The notes under the pieces were generated by a model, which was not told the DNA's origin, searched no databases, and saw only the letters and a list, made by a program, of their open reading frames with translations. Positions 22,400 through 34,360 of a stretch of 64,000 bases of DNA are shown here, in pieces (positions within the stretch are counted from its first letter, which is position 1; the number at the start of each line of letters is the position of its first letter). This DNA is from Eupeodes corollae. Its lineage: Eukaryota; Arthropoda; Insecta; Diptera; Syrphidae. The DNA lies in the NCBI RefSeq assembly GCF_945859685.1, contig NC_079149.1, positions 70,326,991 to 70,390,990 on the forward strand, read 5' to 3'. A program made the position numbers and the translations under genes.

Positions 22400-24010
22400 T
22401 ATGGGGCAAATCTTTTTTTCGCACTCGTACTGTAGCGAGAGTCCTAAAAGATCTTAACATACATAAATCTGCTGGTCCGGATGGTATCCCCGCTATTGTT
22501 CTGAAGAGGTGTTCTTCATCGCTGGCAAAACCACTGCGTAAGCCTTTTCATCTGTCCTACTCCTCAGGTCTCGTTCCAAACGGATGGAAAACTGCATTTG
22601 TCCAGCCTATTCCCAAGAAAGGCGAATCTTCCTCACCCTCTAATTACCGACCGATTGCACTTACGTCCCTCCTTTCCAAGGTCATGGAAACGCTGATTAA
22701 TTATCAGCTCAAGAAATATCTCGAAGATCGAAAGCTTCTTAATGACCGACAATACGGCTTTTGTAGCAATAGGTCCACTGGTGATCTCATTGTTCATCTC
22801 ACCGAACAGTGGAACAAATCTTTACATAGTTTTGGAGAAAGTAAGATTATTGCACTTGATATTTCAAAAGAATTCGATAGGGTTTGGCATCAGGCTCTCT
22901 TATCGAAAATGCGTGCTTTCGGTTTTCATGAATCCCTGCGTCATTGGATTAGTAATTACCTTTCGAATCGTTCTATACAAGTTGTATTAGATGGATTCAA
23001 GTCTGAAAACCACAAAATAAATGCTGGTGTGCCCCAGGGCTCTGTTTTATCTCCAACACTCTTTCTCATTTTTATTAATGATCTCTTGTCTGCAACAACT
23101 AATCCAATACATTGTTTCGCTGACGATAGTACTCTCAGCTTTTCATATTCGTTTTCAGATTCACACCCCTCTTCTTAGGATGTGGAACTGCAACGACAAA
23201 ATATGAGAAGATCATTAAATTCCGACCTAAACACCATTGTACAATGGGGAATAAGAAACCGCGTGGTATTTAATGCTTCGAAAACGCAATGCTGTCTTGT
23301 ATCGTTAAAACGAAGTATACCCCCCTTGCCATTATCCATAAATGGCACTTGCATCGAGGAAACTGAACATCTCAAAATTCTCGGTATGTGTATCACCGCC
23401 AAAAATGCTCCAAGATGTTTGGTTTTTCTAAGTCGATGCAAGAAGTTTTTCTCCCCCTCTTATCTGGCTGTTATTTACAAGACTTATATACGTCCAAAGC
23501 TTGAGTATAAGGCCCATATCTGGGCTGGTGCTCCTGCAACTTACTTTAGCCTATTGGATAGTATTGAACGTAGAGCATTTAGATTGATTGGTGATATTAC
23601 CATCATAAAATCATTTACGTCACTTGAACATCGTCGAAATGTTTCTTGTCTCACCCTCTTTTACCGTTATTTTAATGGTTTATGCTCTAGAGAAATAGCC
23701 AGCTGCATTCCTCCCCTTAAACAGTTCAACCGTAATACTCGCGCTTCTAGGAATGCTCATCAATATACCCTCGAGCCCAACTTCGGTCGTACTGTCAAGT
23801 ACAGAGATTCGTTCTTTAGCCGTACTATGCGAATGTGGAACGCCTTGCCACACTCTGTCTTTCCCAGCTATTGCAATATTCAGGAATTCAAAACCAATGT
23901 GCACCGACACCTCCGTTCAACCCCTCTCTCCCCTTCCTAGTGCTCACACTGTGTCTATATAATAAGGGTAGTTATCCCTTTGAGTGTGCGCTTATTATAA
24001 AAAAAAAATC
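22400..24010 (+). mobile_element. 5'-truncated non-LTR retrotransposon, RT to poly(A)
   Basis: The plus strand is open from about 22418 (RTRTVARVLKDLNIHKSAGP, then DGIPA) through RT fingers (KTAFVQPIPKKGE, SNYRPIALTSLLSKVME), A-box IIALDISKEFDRVWHQALL, B-box NAGVPQGSVLSPTLFLIF and C-box CFADDSTL, to a stop at 23178. A stop/indel there interrupts the protein. The frame then resumes from 23182 to 23940 with the thumb (FNASKTQCCLVSL, ILGMCI) and the C-terminal block RDSFFSRTMRMWNALPHSVF. The last Asp-Asp pair is present. After the final stop a short 3' UTR ends in ATTATAAAAAAAAAA at about 24010. In the A-box a Lys-Glu pair (SKEFDRVWH) replaces the more usual SKAFDRVWH. Confidence 0.88.
22417..23940 (+). 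pseudogene. Reverse transcriptase ORF2 relic, single disruption at about 23178
   Basis: This is the coding part of the retrotransposon above. It encodes an RNA-dependent DNA polymerase used for target-primed reverse transcription. Endonuclease sequence is missing at the 5' end, since the first recognisable residues lie just before KSAGPDGIP. The one clear lesion lies between ...YSFSDSHPSS and the resumption at VELQRQNMRRSLNSDLN. This is a fairly young copy compared with the other relics in the window. The C-terminal FSRTMRMWN..P motif is shared by several insect non-LTR clades, and I do not choose between them. Confidence 0.85.
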
Positions 24011-24019
24011 TAAAGCGTA

Positions 24020-27015
24020 TCTGAGGCAGTCTATTTCGCCCTGTTTGGAGCGAGAAGCAATTTTTTTAAAAAAATAACACCTGCAAAGTCATGGTACAGC
24101 ATTTTGAAAAGCCAGAAACGCATTCTTTAATTTTATTTCTAAATTAAGCTGTTTGGGAAAAAGTTATCATTACAGATTAGTTCCAATTCCATGTTGGTAT
24201 TTTGTATGGAGGTTAGTCTGATAAAGGTAATTCTAAAGCTACCAAATTTCCAGAAATTGCTTGTCAATGTCTAAATATCTAGCATATTTCGTTGCAAGAA
24301 CTGAACTTCGAAATATGAAAGTGCTGGTACATTATAAGAAAAGCAACATTATTTTTTTTTACCTGACTGGTGGATAACGTAATTTTGCAATTAATTGTTT
24401 ATAATGAACTATACCAATAAGGTCTTGGAACAATGTTTATGAACTGACATTTTAGAAAAAACTCATACTCACATTACAGTTAAAGATATTTAAATTGTTA
24501 TGTTTATTTTGAATACGATCAAAACGGTGAAAGTCGATGAGAAAGCAAGATTCTGATCTTAACTGGTTTGGCTTGGGAAACAAGGAAATACTATTGACCA
24601 GCAGCGTTGCGTTTTACGAAGGTGCGGCTTAAGTTGACTTTCCTGGTAAGTCTTGAAAATAAGAATTAGTTTCAGGGTCAGATAAATTATTTCCACATCA
24701 ATCCTTTATTTAAGGATGAATTAAATGTGAACGGTAAACTGCTTGCGAAGTCAAGATAAACTTACGACCTCATGAAGAAATTCACGTTGCATATTTACAA
24801 TTGAGCCTTTGTTTTGATAGTATTTTTAAATTATTACGGCACTCTCGCAGAAATTTTTTAAAAATATGTAAAAAGTTTTGAACACCCAAGTCTGCGCGTA
24901 CACGGTTTATTCTTAATAAAACTTCATTCGATTGTGTAAAATATAATGCCATAGAACGGTACATTTACGAGTATGTCGTGTTATTATACATATAATAATT
25001 ATTTTAAAAAAAAATCTACAGGGATATGGTACGGAACTTATACCACTGAACGAATAATAGTTAAATATTTTAAATGGACATCTTTGAAGTAGGTTTTGAA
25101 CATTGCATGCAGAACACAACTATTTTGTTGTTCTTTGGTGACTTCTTGTTGTTCCTTGATGATCTATTTTTGCTCAAATACGCACATTTTCTCAATACAA
25201 TTCTTTCGGGTTGGCACAGAGAGACATATTGAAGCCGTTGGTTTTTTTCTTTATGAGCAACTTTTAATTTATTAATTAATTTATAATTTATACATCCAGT
25301 TTAAACTGTTTGAGAGATCCCTGCATAATTCATCAAGATGTAAGCATTTACTACAGCAACTAGAAACATCTAAAAATCTCAACTGACTTTTCTTTCATAA
25401 AATAGTGTATATTATTTATAATTTTCACACCACTTAATACGTGAACCAGGATTTGAGTTTTTAGGTCAAACATGTTTTTATCGAAATAATTGGAAAATTA
25501 ATAATTTTTCTAGAGAATCACATCACGAGCAATTTTTAAATTTTTTTCCAAACGGTGAACTTAAACACCAAGTTCAAATTAAATCATTTTGTTTCTTCAA
25601 GAAAATACTTTTAATGTGTAAATTAAAATTAATGCATATTAAAGCTTAGAGGCTTAAATAGGTTGTACAATTTTCTTACTCCTAACCATCATCTTCTAAT
25701 AAATATTGATCTAGTAGCAATTGCCTTTTTATCAATTTATTTGAGATACATTACTTTTGTTTTTGTCTGTAGGTTTCAAGATGAAATTCCACAAATAAAT
25801 CTGTAAAAACACCACGACCTGAAAGAGGTGTATGTGTGTAAACTTGTTGTATGGAAAGAACTGAAAAAACTAGATTGTTGGTTTGTTCAAATCCAGTTTT
25901 CTTATTTTAAATTTTATTGAGGAGGCTGCGTTTTTTGTTTACTTTTTGTTGGTTGCAAAGAGAAATAATATATAGTCAAATAAGAATAGTATTTCAATTT
26001 AGGATTTTTAGACTTTAATTGAAATTAAAAAAATATCCAGTAAAGCTGGATATAATTTAAGAGATTGATTTAAACGCCAAAGGAAAAATCTTCAAATATA
26101 TTTAATTCCTATACTGCCATAAATGCGTTATCTTAATAAAGCGTTTTTAAAACAAAGGTGACGCAGAGTAATTGAAAAATGAGTTAAATTGCCATGATTC
26201 ACTTTAGCTTTGTCCAACTCAGGACAAAACTTAAATTACATAAAGATCGATTAATTAAATCAAACCAAATTTCATTCTATTTTGTGTGTACTCCTAAGTT
26301 AATGGTTGTATGTCGAAAATTATAATATGGAGCTCTGTCTTTATACAGTAAAGACAAAATAGTAAACAAGAACAAGGGAAATTTTATATCCCCTGTATTT
26401 TAACCAGGACAAAAATCAACATGCATCTTTATACTGGGTTCTGCAATTTTGTCACCGTATATACGCTATATTCCGAAATGAACAAAAGATTTAATTGTGT
26501 AGCCATATTTTGAAATATTAATTCACAACCCTTTAAAATGTAGGTTTTTAGTCTTTACAAATATTTTAAAAAATAATGAAAGTATCGAAGATTGAGTAAG
26601 GTAAGAAGTAATTTAATATTGGAAAATATCAAATTATCTACTAGGAATTAGGAAGAAAAATATTGACCAGTAACCTAATTTTAATCAATTTTCAAAGTTT
26701 TATTTTTAAAAATTGAGGTTTTTAGTGTGTATCTTAAAGAAGAATAACAATGACAAAAAGCACTTTGTAAATTCGAATAAACATAAACGAAATAAAATGA
26801 ATCGTATGTGGACTGTAGGTTCTTGTTTCGCTTTAGTTTAAGTAATTTAGATCAACACAACAACTTGACTTCAAAATCATTAAAATGTTGTAGCATTTTA
26901 ATAATAAAATAATTCTAATATATAAAAAAAAACAAAATTCTCATACTTTTAATCTAAATGTTCGATAGTAAAAGTTTCATTATTTTGGGGTGTATTGCGT
27001 TCATCAAAAGTGGCC
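24020..27015. other. Long AT-rich stretch, nothing recognised
   Basis: About 3 kb without a domain-bearing ORF, TIR pair or RNA gene that I can support. It is probably intronic or decayed repeat sequence. Confidence 0.5.
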
Positions 27016-28270
27016 AGGGGCCCTACTATAAAACTAGTTATACAATGAAAGTGCTCGAATTCGAAAAATTGGTACTATGTATCTATTTGACTACTTTCGA
27101 ACCAACGAGAATCGAATAGTTCTAGTAGTGCCAACTATATTCTAATGAACTTTCGAATAAACGAGGAACTACGTAACTCGCTTAGTCCAATTTTGGCATA
27201 CACTTTCCAACATTTCGCCCGGTATCTCACGAATAAATGCTTCAATGTTTTCTTTCAATGCGTCAATTGAAGCGGGCTTGTCTGTTTAGACATGGGCTCT
27301 AACAGCTTCACAAAAAATTGTCTAAATATAGACATAGGCTTTAACATAGCTTCACAAAAAATAGTCTAAAGGTGTTAAATCTCACGATCTAGGCGGCCAA
27401 TTGACCGGTCTCGAACGTGAAATAAGTTCATTATTGCGCGTGCTGTGTGGCATTAGTCACATGTCATGCAAGGATGCAAGTTAAGCTCTTACATTTTGGC
27501 CAAACAAAAAGTTGGGTATCATCTCACGGTAGGCCTTACCATTCACAGTTACGTTACGATTCGCATCATCTTTAAAGAAGTACCGTCCGATAATGCCACC
27601 AGCCCATAAATCACACCAAACTGTGACTTTTTCTAGATGCATTGGTAGCTCTTGTAATGCTATTGGCTGATATTCACTCCAAAATTGAAAATTCTGCTTA
27701 TTTACGTACCCATTGAGCCAAAAATGAGCTTCGTCGCTGAACACAGTAAAATGAAAGGAGCGCGCGATGAATTTTCTTAACAGAGCACGCATTTTGATAA
27801 TAAAATTCAATAATTTGTAAGCGTTGTTCGTTTGTAAGACGATTCATGTTTAAATTATGGACCAAACTGAAGATGTTTGACAGTGAAACAAAACACGAAA
27901 CGTGCGTCAGACGTTGCCAAAAAGATAATAGCTAAAAAATTATATGTACAAACCTTTTCTCACTCAGTTCTATTATTTTAGAATTATCTCTTATTCTTCT
28001 GCGTTCAATTTTCTAGTACCGTTCTTCATTTCCTTGCAAATTCCACCGGTGTCCATTTTTGTAATAATCATTCTTGTCCAAAAATTGTATGTTTTGTTTT
28101 CAAAACTGTCAAACAACTCGATACTCGTTCGAAAGTACAGCATTTTTTGAAAACAATTTTGTATAACCGGAATCCGATTCTACTTTCATACGTAGTACGA
28201 TTTGAAAGTAGAATCGGAAATAAGTTTCGAATAGAATCAAAAGTAGAATCGAGTTACATAGTAGAAAACT
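27016..28270. mobile_element. Possible composite DNA element enclosing a Tc1/mariner relic
   Basis: The left side has CCTACTATAAAACTAG, and TACTTTCGAAC with CGAATAGTTC at 27100-27125. The right side has the inverted counterparts (inverse complements CTACTATGTAACTCGATTC from about 28255, and TACTTTCGAACGAGTATCGAG from about 28130). The region 28150-28260 is also full of GTAGAATC repeats in both orientations. This suggests diverged terminal and subterminal inverted repeats around the transposase relic. Exact ends and a target duplication are not clear. Confidence 0.4.
27165..27850 (-). pseudogene. Tc1/mariner-superfamily transposase relic
   Basis: Minus strand, 27810 to 27481, encodes FTVFSDEAHFWLNGYVNKQN, LPMHLEKVTVWCDLWAGGII and GRYFFKDDANRNVTVNGKAY, the second-Asp half of a DDE transposase (FSDEAHF). 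Further along, broken by indels, come RPVNWPPRS*DLTPLDYFL, carrying the third catalytic Asp in the PPRS.DLTPLDYFLW motif, and ASIDALKENIEAFIREIPGE, then CQNWTKR. Within the last part a segment of about 55 bases around 27285-27365 (GGCT...AACA...GCTTCACAAAAAAT) is tandemly duplicated. The N-terminal HTH region is missing or unrecognisable, so the gene is dead. Confidence 0.85.
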
Positions 28271-29580
28271 AAAGCAATATATTTTTTCTCTTATTATAAT
28301 CTCTGTTGTCATATTCTGCCCAAATTCTACTCTGTTGGCTTTTCGAAATGTTCCTCTTAAAGAATATCCCTCTTAATAACTATTCTTATTAAAATTATAT
28401 CAATTAGCAATTGAAATTGAATTCCTATAATTGTAATGCTAAGAAATCGAAGAATTACTCTTCCTTGTAATCTTTGCCTAGTAAAAATCGAATTATTCTT
28501 TTTATTAAAGAAAAATATGTTCGATGTGTAAATACATAATTTTGTATGCAGATTGTTCTTGCAAATATTAAGGGATTGTCTCTCTATCTCTATCTACAAC
28601 ATTTCACCCCATAATTGGGGTAAATTTTGAATGTGGAGTACCTAAATAAAGTTCCTCCCAAAAATAAACCCAGTTACGCAAATTCATTGCGGCGTTCTCA
28701 AGGTCGTTAGAAGATATGTCCAACTAAATGGATGCATTTTGAATTATTTATTACAAGGATAGACTTAACTGATTGATATTGTCAAACTTTTGCATGAAAT
28801 AATTTCATACAAAATAATAAACGAGCAAAATCGCATATTTGGAGACTAGGAAAGTGCATTGACACTGGTTGTTGTTGTTGGGTATGCTCTTACTCACAAA
28901 TACTCGTACCTAGGGCTTTATAAAATGATTTGTTTTATTGCTACACGCAAACGCAATTCTTGCCATAAATTTAGTGCCATATCTGGAACGCTTCGCTGGC
29001 TGGTTGAGCTATACAACACCTCATTCAACCCTCACTGAATCATCACTTAAGCAAACGTACTCAATTCATCTATTAGCCGGTAAATAAAATTAACATATTT
29101 ATTGTTTTTTATTTTTCAATACATTCATATTATGGAAAATATGTACATATATAAATTGTGTTGCTTTTTACCGGTGATGATATTTTTTTTTTTAATTCTG
29201 CTAATACAGTGTATATGTTAATGTTATGTAGTATTATTTTTATTTAATAATTTATAAACAAATAAGTAATTCAACTTTGTTTTACTCTTCTCTCAATGAT
29301 TTTCGATATTTTGGAACTTATTAGTATTAAAATTACATTATTTAAGTAGATGATATATGTAAATGGGTTGCAAAACTACTGTGAAAGTGATTGATCACAT
29401 ATACAATCCTAACCAGTAATCTTTATAATTTGCTGATTAATCTGGTAATACTATTAAATAAACATTATATTATAGTTCTTTGCTGTTGACAGTTTTGATC
29501 AAACTTCTCGCAACGACGTATCTACCCAAATATCAAAAATAGGTAAAAAACTAACAAAAACAAACAAATTCCGTTCAATT
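28271..29580. other. AT-rich sequence, nothing recognised
   Basis: No domain-like ORF or element boundaries. Simple AT-rich runs and a short TTG repeat near 28868. Confidence 0.5.
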
Positions 29581-30030
29581 ATGACAATTTCCGAATCGGA
29601 TATACAGATATTAAAAAAAGATATCGATACAGCACTTCATATAAGGCTCTGTGATGAGATCACCAAACTTGCTACAAAAGACGCCGTGCTCAACTTGAAT
29701 AATAAAATTAAAAATTGGAGATTAAAAAATTAAGAACTGAGTAATTAAGTTCAAAAGTTTGAAAAAGATGTGAAACACTTGAGAATAAACTTGAAATAGA
29801 GAGTCAGATTTTACTAGAAAAGAATATCATTCTTCCTCAAAAAACATTAGTGAAATTTTGCTTGGTGAAGCACAACAAATCACGCAAACAATAAAGCTAA
29901 GTGAGAATACCTCTCTTGTTATGTAACTCGTAAAAGCTTAAAGGCTCTGGTGCTCGCATTCAACGAAATATGACAGAAGATGCAATTCAAACGTCATATT
30001 CTTCCTGCATGTAAACAAATTATCAAAAAA
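29581..30030 (+). pseudogene. Coiled-coil ORF1-like relic of a non-LTR element
   Basis: The plus strand begins MTISESDIQILKKDIDTALH, continues CDEITKLATKDAVLNLNNKI, then loses frame. Further pieces read as a heptad-rich segment (LENKLEIES-like at about 29780-29800), LLGEAQQITQTIKLSE and GSGARIQRNMTEDAIQTS. A Lys/Glu/Leu coiled coil followed by an RNA-binding-like segment is the layout of ORF1 (gag-like) proteins of many insect non-LTR elements. It abuts the 3' end of the oppositely oriented retrotransposon at 30.06-31.95 kb. No zinc knuckle is seen. Assignment rests on general layout and is moderate. Confidence 0.45.
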
Positions 30031-30059
30031 AAAAAAAAACAATTTGACATTTTATTTAA

Positions 30060-31950
30060 ACATTTGTAATATTACATATATACAAAAATGAGGTTAGAAA
30101 ACAACAGGTTAGGTTTTAGAATCCACACACTTAGGCCAAAAGAAAAGGCGCATTGTGATACGACATGAATCTATAGAATTACTTCTTACTAGTCGAACAA
30201 TTTTGAGCTTTTTAAAAAGCGAAGAAGATATTTGTTATCCTTTTTAGCTAGTTCACTGGGATTATCAAAAGAGTAGTCTCCCAGATGAAGTTTGCGTCTA
30301 AGTGATAGAGCAGGGCACGTGCAGAGAAGGTGAGAGATTGTTTCCTTTTCTTCTTCGTCGATACAGCTCCTGCAGAAGTCATTTAAGACAACACCAAGTC
30401 GTACTGCGTGTCTGCCTATAAGACAGTGTCCCGTAAGGAAACATATTAGGGAGCTAATATGAAGTCTGCTCTGAGGTGACAAGTCTTTAGAGCGCTTTAG
30501 GTCCAGTGAAGGCCATATAAGTTTTGTGGCTGAGCATGTTGGTAAATTGTGCCACCTATAGTTTGCTATCGCAAAAGCTGTTTCTTTTAGCATGAGTTTA
30601 CATGCAGCTGTCGGTATACCTATCTCCTTCCTTTCAGGTGAAATAGGCATGACGGTTCCATTTTTAGCGAGTTCACAATTTCCCGTGATGTCTCTGTGGC
30701 CCGGCACCCAACATAGGTGAATGTTAAATTGCTGCGCCATCTCCATAAGAGACGATCGACAATCGAGGGCCGTTTGAGATTTGGTTGAGACACCATCAAG
30801 AGATTTAATAGCAGCCTGACTGAGAAGGTGCGGATATCAAAAGTTGATATCACGTTTTCTCATACCCAAGAGAGAAACTCTTTGATAGCTAAAATTACAG
30901 CTTGGAGACGCTTCAAGGATTAGGGAGGCGGAATGAGATGCTTATATTAAGCTTTTCTGAGTACACACCATAACCAACTCCCTCATTTGTCTTGTATCCA
31001 TCTGTATAAAAATTAATGCTTTTGTTATCCAGGAGTTTTTTGTATTCTCATTCATCTCTGGACGGAATGGATACCTTGAAGTTTTTTTTTTCAAATTGGG
31101 GTTTAGGAATAGTGTAGTCTGTGTACTTTGGTATAGAACCAAAGAGGTTCAAAATGATGGAGTGCCCCACATTGTTTTTGGTCCATTAAAATGTGGCGTT
31201 GAGTCTTTTAGCTGTACTCGCTGCCACTTGTTTACTGAAGATGTCGAGGGATGTCAGATGGAGGAGAGTGTCTAACGCTGCTGAGGGTGTGGTTCTCAAT
31301 GCTCCGCTTATGCAGAGACATGCAGTGCGTTGGACTCTGCTGAGTTTGTACACGTATGTGACTTTCTCCAGTGCAGTCCACCATACTGCAACCCCGTACA
31401 TAAGTATTGGTCGGATGACCGATGTGTATAGCCAGTAGGTTATGCGAGGTTGAAAACCCCATTTGCTTCCTAGGGCTTTCTAGCGAAGGAAAAGAGCTGC
31501 TGTAGCTTTTTTTACTCTTTCCTGAATATTACATTTCCAACTTAATTTTGTGTCCAATATCAGACCAAGATATTTGTCTTCATTGGTAAAAATTAGTGGT
31601 ACACCTTTTATTGAAGGGGGTACAATTACTGGGATCTTGTATTTCCGTGTGAAAAGGACGAGGTCTGTTTTTTGAGGATTAATACTTAGTCCGCAGTGAT
31701 CAGCCCATCTAGTGAGCATATTGAGTGCGTTTTGGAGGAGGTCTCTTAGTGTATTAGGATGTTCCTCTATGAAGGCGATAGCAACATCATCGGCATATGC
31801 AACCACTCTGTAGCCTTCCCTCTCAAGGGATATAAGTAGTTCGTTAACCGCTAAGTTCCACAGGAGAGGGGACAAAACACCACCTTGCAGAGTGCCTCTA
31901 CTGACAGACCTTTTTGTGCAAAAATGGAAAACAACAACTTTAAACTCCAA
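30060..31950 (-). mobile_element. Non-LTR retrotransposon with RT and RNase H, 5'-truncated
   Basis: Minus strand from 31950: SRGTLQGGVLSPLLWNLAVN (B-box), VAYADDVAIAF (C-box with both Asp), PQKTDLVLFTRKYKIP, KYLGLILDTKLSWKCNIQER, then after frame changes YGVAVWWTALEKVTYVYKLS and RTACLCISGALRTTPSAALD. Next come RNase H pieces with HLCWVPGHRDITGNCELAKN and the Cys/His tail LNDFCRSCIDEEEKETISHL, LCTCPALSLRRK, ending at about 30189. The GT(L/P)QGGVLSPLLWNL motif together with RNase H is typical of I/LOA-like elements (clade is inference). The A-box and everything upstream are absent, and several frameshifts are present. The truncated relative at 0.47-1.1 kb shares the RNase H and tail. Confidence 0.88.
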
Positions 31951-31989
31951 TCAAAGAAAATGAAAGTATTAAATCTGTAACCAGAAAGG

Positions 31990-32960
31990 TATCAATTTAT
32001 TAAATCTTTTGCAGAAGTTTGGCTGTAAAGTTCTAAAAGGATGTAATAATGGTGACACTGACTTTCACATTATCTTTTTTGCATATGAAGTCAAATCGGT
32101 TATAGACTACTGTGCTATCAATAACGAATGGAATGGCTCAGTGAAGAAATTCGAAGTCCAGTTCAAGAACTTTTCCGATCATATGCCAATTACAGTAGAT
32201 TGTTTGCATGACTTTCAGGCTGGTTTTGTTTTTAATTTATACGAAGGCTGATTATGTTTTCTATGCAAGAAACAAGGAAACCTATTAAATTGAAATGCTC
32301 TCTTTTATAAGCTCTAGAAATAAGAACTATTAACGAAATTCTTACATGTTATACAAAAATTGTATTAAGTGTTAAAAGCTGCTGCACTACTTACTCAGAA
32401 TGGTTTTTAACTGACAATGGACTGAAACATCGTTTCCTTCTGAGTACACTCTTGTTTTCTCCTAAAATCGATGTGTCGATGTTCTTGTTATACTTTCAGA
32501 ATCTCAAAAAACCTTAGTCAATTAGTAAGAAGCCAAAACATAGGTATATAATTGATTCTTAGTCTGGAAATTGTAGATAAGTTCAAATATCTGGGTGTGA
32601 AACTAAACTGAGTTCTTGATTTTAGTTGTCATTTTTAGGCATCTTCAAAAAGCCTATTGAATGTAATATTCATTAATCGAATCAACCTCTCGTATAAAAT
32701 AATTGATTACGTGGTATATCAACATTGTACTCGTATTACGCTGGTCAAGTTTGGGGTAGTCCATCGAAAAATATTAAATACACTTTTTAAAAAAGCTTCG
32801 AAAACGCCAACCTATTCACTTCATCTTCAAACAGGAATTTTAAAATTGCATACAAATATGAATTAGGATTGTGAATCGTCTAAGTGAAGACGTCTAAGTG
32901 GAATATCCAAAATATGAAAATGTTGTTCGAAATGAGTTTATATTGAGAGTGGTGTAAATC
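31990..32960 (+). pseudogene. Non-LTR relic with endonuclease end fused to RT thumb by internal deletion
   Basis: The plus strand, 32009-32240, encodes the end of an endonuclease domain: SVIDYCAINNEWNGSVKKFE, then FKNFSDHMPITVDC, where SDHMPI is the C-terminal endonuclease motif. From about 32565 the sequence jumps to the post-RT region: FKYLGVKLN, FSCHF.ASSKSLLNVIFINR, then KKASKTPTYSLHLQTGILKL (the TPSYALHLETG-type segment), RIVNRLSED and KYENVVRNEFILRVV. The intervening RT fingers and palm are missing, so a deletion of more than 1 kb relative to a full element is implied. Several stops confirm it is inactive. It lies head to head with the RNase H element to its left. Confidence 0.75.
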
Positions 32961-32969
32961 GGAGAGTAA

Positions 32970-34142
32970 CTAAATAACAACTTGATGGAGAAAAACTACT
33001 TTCATGACTTGTAAAGCTAATTTTTAAAACAAGATGTAAAGTTTCACATACTCGTAATAATGGTCAATATGTAACCTTAGGGCAAAACAACTGTTTTCAG
33101 TTTCTAAGTATACGCCAAGAACTTTTTCGATGTATTAAACAAATGTCATTTCGAATGATTTCAACTGGATTTGGTAATACTTTTTCGGAGTTGGTGATTT
33201 TGAAAACTGTTACTTTGGTTTGCATTCCATAGTGATCGCATTATCTCGACTCGTAGGTATGTGGGGCGTGGCCTTCAAGATCGTGCGAATTAACACAGCT
33301 TGAGTGTTTGTTGACGGGTTTAACGCCTCACATAAGATTATATGGTTTAAATTTTTCTTGAAAAAAAAACAAGTCTAAAAACCATCCTTTAGATAGCTTA
33401 TAGTTTTATTTTATTTAGGAAAATAGAACCATAATTGATGCTTAGGTCCTGGAGAGAAAATGGAATGAGATAATACAAATATAAAACTTTTTGAATAACA
33501 CATGTTTTTAATTTGAAAGCAACCGTATAGGAACTTCATTGGTGTTAAGGCAGTGTTCTAAACTTTGTTTTATTTTACAAGTTTAAACAATAGAGACAGA
33601 ATTATCCAACAAAAATTTGTATCTATACAATATAAAAGTAGGTACATACACTTAAATATACATACATATACTGTATACATATATGTACTGTACATATATA
33701 GTATACATGATGTATATATTTTTATTTAGTTTCCTTTGTATAGCCAACAAGTGAAGAGCTTTTTGAAATAAAATCTTAATGGCTTTATTTCTCACCTTTC
33801 GTCCCATAACCTTGAAAGCAGTCTTGGTACCTGACATTCTTGCACCTACATAGGTACCAACTATCTGCTTAAGTATTGCACTTATTTTTATTTTTTTTTT
33901 CTATTCATTCTTATATCCATTGGAGAAAATTGTTTGAATGAAAAATCTTTTTGTATTCGTAGAACAAAAAATGGTAATTAGAAACAAGTTCAAGGGTTCT
34001 CAAATAATAGACCGGAAATAGACAACTAAAAACAAAAACTTAAAGAAAAGCCACCGTGAATTTCTCGGAACAAATTTCGATAAGAGAGGCACAAAATTAA
34101 CTTAAAAATTGATTATATCATATTATTTGAAATATGTACACT
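32970..34142. other. No recognisable gene; TATA/CATA simple repeats
   Basis: About 33650-33720 is an alternating TACATATA tract. The rest is AT-rich without domain-like ORFs. Confidence 0.5.
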
Positions 34143-34144
34143 TA

Positions 34145-34358
34145 GTCCAAAAAGTCTCCGTTCAGCAGCCTAGATTTAGTGTTTTTTTGTGTGAAAAATG
34201 TACGAGGAATGAATTCAAAAACCAAAGTGGCAAAATTTAGTTTCCACCATCACATTTTTAACAAATTTAAAAAAATTGTGGTTGTGATTTTCAAAATTCT
34301 CGTTTTCAATATCTCAGAATCAACAAAAAGAAAGCTGCTGAACGGAGACTTTTTGGAC
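34145..34358. mobile_element. 214-bp MITE with perfect 25-bp TIRs and TA duplication (Tc1/mariner type)
   Basis: The left end GTCCAAAAAGTCTCCGTTCA (continuing GCAGC, 25 bases, 34145-34169) is matched without mismatch by the inverse complement of 34334-34358. The element is bordered by TA on both sides (34143-34144 and 34359-34360), the target duplication of the Tc1/mariner superfamily. The interior is AT-rich and non-coding. Perfect TIRs indicate a recent insertion or selection on the ends. Confidence 0.92.
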
Positions 34359-34360
34359 TA

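Noticed and set aside
31193..31438. Plus-strand ORF at 31.2-31.4 kb
   Set aside because: Antisense shadow of the minus-strand RT C-terminal region.
33650..33720. TACATATA tract as a regulatory element
   Set aside because: Simple sequence repeat of a kind common throughout the window.
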